A stretch of DNA of 64,000 bases from Clostridia bacterium (GTDB taxonomy: Bacteria > Bacillota > Clostridia > Christensenellales > CAG-138): NCBI GenBank assembly GCA_017545535.1, contig JAFWMS010000011.1, positions 1 to 64,000 on the forward strand, written 5' to 3'. The notes beneath the pieces are model-generated. The model had not been told where the DNA came from and ran no database searches. It was given only the letters and a program-made list of their open reading frames with translations. Below are positions 59,647 to 64,000 of the stretch, one piece after another (the stretch's first letter is position 1; each line of letters opens with the position of its first letter). The translations under genes were made by a program, and so were the position numbers.

Positions 59647-60261
59647 ATGAAAACGGACGTGATCACGATCAGCCCCTCAGGCGAAGGCATGGCGGAGGCG
59701 CTGCGGCAGACGGAGAAGGCGGCGGCCTATCAGGGGTTGACGCCGAAGGAGAGCATGCGGCTCAGGCTCCTCGGCGAGGAAATGATGGGCATGCTCCGGA
59801 CCATCGTGGGCGAGGGGCGGTCCAGCTTTTGGGTAGAGGCGGAGGGAAAGGACTTCTCTTTGCACCTGGCCGCCGGGGCGAGGATAAACACCGATATGCG
59901 GGAGGAGCTTTTGAAGACCGCCACCTCGGGGAAAAACGCCGCGGTGAAGGGCTTTATGAGCCGGCTGCGGGACATCTTCACCCAGCTTTTAGAACCGGAC
60001 AGCGCCACCATCTCCCCGGCGGACTACGGCTTCTCCTATGTGGACGTGGCGAGCTTCGACGCCTCGCTGGGCGTCACCACCCACGGCATGCTCTACGGCT
60101 GGTCCATGAAGGAATATAAGAATGCCGTTGAGGAGCACCGGGAGGAGGAGGCGGACAAGTGGGACGAGTTGGAGAAGTCCATCACCGCCCGCCTGGCCGA
60201 CGAGGTCAAGATATTTATCCGCGGCAACACCGTGGAGCTGGTCATTGAAAAAGCGTTTTGA
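59647..60261 (+). CDS. Degenerate GHKL-ATPase-like protein, copy 1
   Basis: A 204-residue cytoplasmic protein. The N-terminal part (MKTDVITISPSGEGMAEAL, LRLLGEEMMGMLRTIVGEG) resembles the N-box helix of RsbW-type GHKL domains. However, Gly replaces the Mg-binding Asn, and no clear G1/G2 boxes are seen. The middle (about 85-150) differs from copy 2; the end (ARLADEVKIFIRGNTVELVI) is a shared beta-strand element. It is the first gene of the operon leading to the STAS and PP2C genes. Likely an inactive or non-catalytic relative in the same pathway; this is inferred. Confidence 0.68.
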   Translation: MKTDVITISPSGEGMAEALRQTEKAAAYQGLTPKESMRLRLLGEEMMGMLRTIVGEGRSSFWVEAEGKDFSLHLAAGARINTDMREELLKTATSGKNAAVKGFMSRLRDIFTQLLEPDSATISPADYGFSYVDVASFDASLGVTTHGMLYGWSMKEYKNAVEEHREEEADKWDELEKSITARLADEVKIFIRGNTVELVIEKAF

Positions 60262-60274
60262 AAGGAGAATCCGC

Positions 60275-60799
60275 ATGAGATCTGACGTTATCACCATCGA
60301 CAACAGGGGCAACGGCTTTGAAGCGGCGCTTTCTGAGGCGGAATCCGCGGCAAAGTATCGTGGTCTGGACGGCAAGCAAACGCTGCAGCTTCGCATCCTC
60401 ACCGAGGAACTGCTGGGCATGGTGCACAGCATCACGGGCGAAATGTCCTGCACGTTCTGGATCGACAGCGAGGGCAAGGCGTTCACCCTTCATCTGGCGA
60501 CCAAAACGGTCATGGACGCCTTCAAACGCTATCAGCTGATCTCGGTTTCCACGGAGAACAAAAACGAAGCCGCCAAGGGCTTTTTGGGCTTTTTGCGCGA
60601 CAAGTTCGAAACCGCCATCCTTTCCGACAGCGGCGCCAGCGGCGTCTGGTATGACATGAACGGGATACCCCTGGACGAGGCGCCGGAAACGGAGGAGTGG
60701 GATCGCTATGAGCGCTCCATCCTGCGGCGGCTGGCTGACGAGATCAAGATCAGCGTTCGCGGCGGCGCGGTGGACATGGAAGTATTGAAAGCATTTTGA
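60275..60799 (+). CDS. Degenerate GHKL-ATPase-like protein, copy 2
   Basis: A 174-residue paralogue of the preceding product: RSDVITIDNRGNGFEAAL, LRILTEELLGMVHSITGE, FTLHLATKT and RLADEIKISVRGGAVDMEVL align along the whole length, with a shorter middle. The N-box Asn is again replaced (ELLGM). GAAAGGAG precedes the ATG, 13 bp after copy 1. Function unknown; with copy 1 it may form a heterodimer that binds the STAS protein. Confidence 0.68.
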   Translation: MRSDVITIDNRGNGFEAALSEAESAAKYRGLDGKQTLQLRILTEELLGMVHSITGEMSCTFWIDSEGKAFTLHLATKTVMDAFKRYQLISVSTENKNEAAKGFLGFLRDKFETAILSDSGASGVWYDMNGIPLDEAPETEEWDRYERSILRRLADEIKISVRGGAVDMEVLKAF

Positions 60800-60843
60800 T
60801 CGAAACAAGGACCATATTTTATTATTTGAAAGGAGAAAACAAA

Positions 60844-61140
60844 ATGACGATTCATCAGACCAAAGAAGGCAACGCCCTGACGCTGGCCCTGGAGGGCCGT
60901 TTGGACACCATGACCGCGCCCCAGCTGGAGACGACTCTGAAGGAGGCCCTGCCCGGTGTGGAGCAGCTGACCTTCGATCTGGAGAAGCTGGAGTATATCT
61001 CCTCCGCCGGCCTGAGAGTCCTGCTCTCCGCCCAGAAGACCATGCACAAGCAGGGAGCCATGAAGGTGAAGAACGCCAACGAGATGATCCTGGAGATCTT
61101 TGAGGTCACCGGTTTCTCCGATATCCTGACCATCGAGTGA
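60844..61140 (+). CDS. STAS-domain anti-sigma-factor antagonist
   Basis: A 98-residue single-domain SpoIIAA/RsbV-like protein: LEGRLDTMTAPQLE at the N-terminus and YISSAGLRVLLSA with the phosphorylatable serine. It would be phosphorylated by a HATPase kinase and dephosphorylated by the PP2C domain encoded next. GAAAGGAG precedes the ATG. It lies 1 bp upstream of the PP2C-HATPase gene and 44 bp after copy 2. Confidence 0.9.
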   Translation: MTIHQTKEGNALTLALEGRLDTMTAPQLETTLKEALPGVEQLTFDLEKLEYISSAGLRVLLSAQKTMHKQGAMKVKNANEMILEIFEVTGFSDILTIE

Positions 61141-61141
61141 C

Positions 61142-63211
61142 ATGAACGCGCCGCACAAGGGGGAAGCTGCTTCCGTAAAACGGCCGCGCCGACACATAAC
61201 CTTCAAGAGCATAGCCGGTATCGTGCTGCTGCTGGCGCTGTTTTCCGGCATCGTCGGCGTCATCGGCTATCGGAGCTTCACGGACGCCCTGCTCCAGCAG
61301 TATGCCTCCGGCGCCTTTTTGACGGCCAAGACCGCCGCCGATCTGGTGGACGCGGACCGGATGGACGAATACGCCCAAAGCGGCGGGACCACCTATGGGT
61401 ACATGGAGGTCTGGGATCGGATGGACCACCTGTGCAACACCTCCGGATCCACCTTCATCTACGTGATCCAGCCCGATCGCTCGGACTATGGGCACATCAC
61501 CTTTCTCTTTTCCACCATCGACCACGACAGCCACTATACCAAGTATGACTTCGGCTTCGTGCGGGAAACCACCAACGACGAGTATCGGGAAAAGTACCGG
61601 GCCCTCTACGAACAGGAAGCGGACCAAGAGCTGGTGATCCGGGACAAGGGGTATATCGAGACCGACGCCCACATCACCGCCATGATCGGGCTCAAGGGGG
61701 CCGACGGCCAGGTGAAGGCCATCCTCTGCGTCCAGCGGCAGATGGACACCCTGACCAGCGTCCGCAACACCTTCCTGCACAAGATCGCCTTGGCGCTCCT
61801 GGGCCTGGTGCTCCTGGTGATTGTGGGCCAGGCGATATATCTCCATCGGGTGCTGCTTAGGCCCCTCAACCTGATCACGGAGGAGGCCGCTCGCTTCTCT
61901 GCGGAGAACACCGCCGCGGAGCATAAGCTTCAGGAATCCATTCGCAACAAGGACGAGATCGGGCTGCTGGCCGCCTCCGTCGACCGGATGGAGGAGCAGA
62001 TCGAGACCTACATCGCCGACATCACGAAGATCACCGCTGAGCGGGAGCGCGTCAGCACGGAGCTTTCCTTGGCCACCCGTATCCAGGCGGCCTTCATCCC
62101 CCACGTTTTCCCGCCCTTCCCGAATCGGTCCGAGTTCGACATCTATGCCGTCATGGACCCGGCCAAGGAGGTGGGGGGCGACTTTTATGACTTCTTTTTC
62201 ATCGATGAGGACCATCTGGGCCTGGTCATGGCCGACGTGTCCGGTAAGGGCGTGCCCGCGGCCCTGTTCATGATGGTGTCCAAGATCATCCTGCAGAGCT
62301 GCGCCATGCTGGGCCAAGGCCCCGCGGAGATCTTAACCAAGACCAACGAGGCCATCTGCTCCAACAACCAGGAGGGGATGTTCGTCACCGTGTGGATGGG
62401 CATATTGGAACTCTCCACCGGCAAGCTCCGGGCGGCCAACGCCGGCCATGAATACCCGGTGATCAAGGAGGGGGACGGCGGCTTTGCTCTGCTGAAGGAC
62501 AAGCACGGCTTCGTCATCGGCGGCATGAGCGGCATGCGGTATCGGGAGTATGAGCTTCAGCTGACCTCCGGGACCAAGCTGTTCCTGTATACGGACGGTG
62601 TGCCCGAGGCCACCAACGCCAAGAACGAGCTTTTCGGCAACGAGCGGATGATTGCCGCGCTGAACAAGGACCCGAACGCCGGACCGGAGAACATTTTGAA
62701 GAACGTGCGCGAGGCTGTGGACGACTTCGTGGAGGACGCGGAACGGTTTGACGATCTCACCATGCTATGCCTGGAATACAGGGGTGTGAAGAAGGAAAAA
62801 CCGATGAAGGAAATGACCGTGGATGCCACGTTGGACAATATCAGCGCGATAACGGACTTTGTGGAGGAGGAGCTGGATCGACTGGACTGCCCCATGAAGG
62901 CGCGAATGCAGCTCAATGTGGCGATCGATGAGATCGCGTCCAACATCGCCCATTACGCCTATGAGGACAAGATCGGCCCCGTCACCGTGCGGTTCGCCTT
63001 CGAGGAGGCGACGAGGACCGTCACGCTGACCTTCCTGGACAAGGGCATGCCCTATAACCCCATGGAGAAGGAGGACCCTGACGTGACTCTCGCGGCGGAG
63101 GATCGGCCCATGGGCGGGTTGGGTATCTTCCTGGTGAAGAAGACCATGGACAAAATGGACTACGCATACAAGTACAACCAGAACGTTTTGACCATTCAGA
63201 AGAAGATCTAA
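61142..63211 (+). CDS. Membrane sensor - HAMP - PP2C (SpoIIE) - HATPase protein
   Basis: A 689-residue signalling protein. Transmembrane helices at about 24-46 and 215-235 bracket an extracellular sensor of about 165 residues (Cache-like). HAMP (about 240-295) and a coiled linker follow. The PP2C/SpoIIE phosphatase (about 320-535) has VGGDFYDFF, VMADVSGKGVPAALF, LFLYTDGVPEA and RFDDLTML. The C-terminal HATPase (about 550-689) has N-box LNVAIDEIASNIAHYAY, FLDKGMPYNP and GGLGIFLVKKTMD. One protein thus holds both the phosphatase and the kinase/anti-sigma activities for the STAS protein. Its ligand is unknown. Confidence 0.93.
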   Translation: MNAPHKGEAASVKRPRRHITFKSIAGIVLLLALFSGIVGVIGYRSFTDALLQQYASGAFLTAKTAADLVDADRMDEYAQSGGTTYGYMEVWDRMDHLCNTSGSTFIYVIQPDRSDYGHITFLFSTIDHDSHYTKYDFGFVRETTNDEYREKYRALYEQEADQELVIRDKGYIETDAHITAMIGLKGADGQVKAILCVQRQMDTLTSVRNTFLHKIALALLGLVLLVIVGQAIYLHRVLLRPLNLITEEAARFSAENTAAEHKLQESIRNKDEIGLLAASVDRMEEQIETYIADITKITAERERVSTELSLATRIQAAFIPHVFPPFPNRSEFDIYAVMDPAKEVGGDFYDFFFIDEDHLGLVMADVSGKGVPAALFMMVSKIILQSCAMLGQGPAEILTKTNEAICSNNQEGMFVTVWMGILELSTGKLRAANAGHEYPVIKEGDGGFALLKDKHGFVIGGMSGMRYREYELQLTSGTKLFLYTDGVPEATNAKNELFGNERMIAALNKDPNAGPENILKNVREAVDDFVEDAERFDDLTMLCLEYRGVKKEKPMKEMTVDATLDNISAITDFVEEELDRLDCPMKARMQLNVAIDEIASNIAHYAYEDKIGPVTVRFAFEEATRTVTLTFLDKGMPYNPMEKEDPDVTLAAEDRPMGGLGIFLVKKTMDKMDYAYKYNQNVLTIQKKI

Positions 63212-63225
63212 AGGAGTCCCTGCCT

Positions 63226-64000
63226 ATGAAAAAGACGTTGACAGTTCTGCTGGCTGCCCTGCTGATCCTGGGCGGCCTTGCCGCCCCCCGGACCGCTGCT
63301 GCGGAGGCGCCCGATTTCAAGACCTTCGGCGATATTTGGGATTATGAATCCCCCGGGTATGGCTGCGAGGGCGATCAGTACGTTCGCGTCTTCGTGGTGG
63401 ACGACGTCTTCTACCGGGCTGAAGCCACCCTTACGGAGGAGCTCTTCGAGCAGGTGATGAACATCGACATCCTCGATCCGGAGGCGGAGCAAAAGGAAAG
63501 GGCCCTGCTGGCGGATCTCCCCATCGAGCAGCTCTACAATCTGTCCGAAGTGTTGCTGCCCCAGGAGGCGCTGGATTCCCTGGCAGGCATGACGGGCCAG
63601 GAGCTGCTGGATCTGGGCTTCGTGCCCCAGGGCAGCTATGGGTTCAACGAGGAGGAGAAGCTCTCCTGGGCCGCCCTGGATAAGGGGCCCTTCGGGTATC
63701 AGTTCGAGTTCGCGGAGTACGTGACCGTGAACGAGGACGATCCCAACGTGGCGGAGGTCATCCGGCCCCTGACGGTGAAGAGCGCCGCCTGGGAAGGGAA
63801 CCTCTCCCAGTATGCCCTGTCCAGGAACTTCGACATCAACGGCGGCCCGTCCCTGGAGGAATATGAGGCCATGTTCACCCAGCCCGAGCCGGTCCTCTAT
63901 GCCATTCCCGAGATCCCTCTGGAGGACAGCCCCTTCAAGACCCTGGCCGACGTCTTCGCCGTTTTGAAGCGCGTAACGGAAGAGGAAGAGACCCCGAGCT
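63226..64000 (+). CDS. Secreted protein of unknown function, C-terminus beyond window
   Basis: At least 258 residues, with a Sec signal peptide (MKKTLTVLLAALLILGG, likely cut after AAA) and no lipobox. The mature part is acidic (many Asp/Glu, few Cys) and I do not recognise a domain. GGAGTCCC precedes the ATG, 14 bp after the PP2C-HATPase gene, so it belongs to the same operon. It could be an extracellular partner of the sensor domain. Confidence 0.7.
   Translation, partial: MKKTLTVLLAALLILGGLAAPRTAAAEAPDFKTFGDIWDYESPGYGCEGDQYVRVFVVDDVFYRAEATLTEELFEQVMNIDILDPEAEQKERALLADLPIEQLYNLSEVLLPQEALDSLAGMTGQELLDLGFVPQGSYGFNEEEKLSWAALDKGPFGYQFEFAEYVTVNEDDPNVAEVIRPLTVKSAAWEGNLSQYALSRNFDINGGPSLEEYEAMFTQPEPVLYAIPEIPLEDSPFKTLADVFAVLKRVTEEEETPS

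Noticed and set aside
1-64000. tRNA, rRNA, CRISPR array or intact insertion sequence
   Set aside because: None was seen on reading both strands; no regularly spaced repeats and no transposase-like protein.

Overview
The window is GC-rich, densely coded DNA from a Clostridia-class Bacillota, most likely an uncultured gut lineage of the Oscillospirales/Christensenellales kind. The evidence is LplB/YtcP-type ABC permeases, YesL (DUF624) proteins, PfkB fructokinases, a SipL-like DUF3794/LysM spore protein, a TetM-like GTPase fused to a NYN domain, and near-consensus sigma-A promoters. No rRNA, tRNA, CRISPR array or complete insertion sequence was found.

Region 1 (1-28.6 kb) is a double fructan-utilisation locus. 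Cluster A (1-15.6 kb) contains a secreted GH32 enzyme with an endo-inulinase-like WMNEP motif, a surface lipoprotein with three repeated binding modules, and a six-gene operon (LacI regulator, four membrane or lipoprotein genes of unknown role, fructokinase). A divergent operon carries two permeases, a solute-binding lipoprotein and a cytoplasmic GH32. Its promoters carry TGAAACGTT operators. Cluster B (15.9-28.6 kb) is one long nine-gene operon: MsmK-type ATPase, two permeases, binding protein, two surface lipoproteins, YesL protein, GH32 and fructokinase. It has a TTGACA-N17-TATAAT promoter and a divergent LacI gene. The model is extracellular cleavage, import of oligosaccharides, cytoplasmic hydrolysis and fructose phosphorylation.

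Region 2 (28.7-43.9 kb) holds a five-gene FAD/Fe-S amino-acid or amine dehydrogenase operon preceded by a long, apparently structured 5' leader, a decayed membrane-protein gene, and an OYE-SDR-ALDH operon whose SDR is frameshifted. These are followed by a housekeeping operon (TetM-like/NYN GTPase, YlmH S4 protein, small membrane protein, PhzF) and an M18 aminopeptidase.

Region 3 (43.9-56.1 kb) holds a HAD hydrolase, ApbE, a lipid-anchored barnase-like RNase with its barstar, argS-serS, a LysR/PutP divergent pair, the SipL-like gene, and a vWA gene next to a macrodomain gene.

Region 4 (56.3-64 kb) is the most unusual part. It contains a MATE transporter fused to an RsbW-like kinase domain, a ParB/Srx-HAD fusion with a tandem HAD paralogue, and two degenerate GHKL-like paralogues. 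These precede a STAS antagonist, a sensor-PP2C-HATPase protein and a secreted protein cut by the window end. I read this as a membrane-linked partner-switching cluster with several undescribed components.
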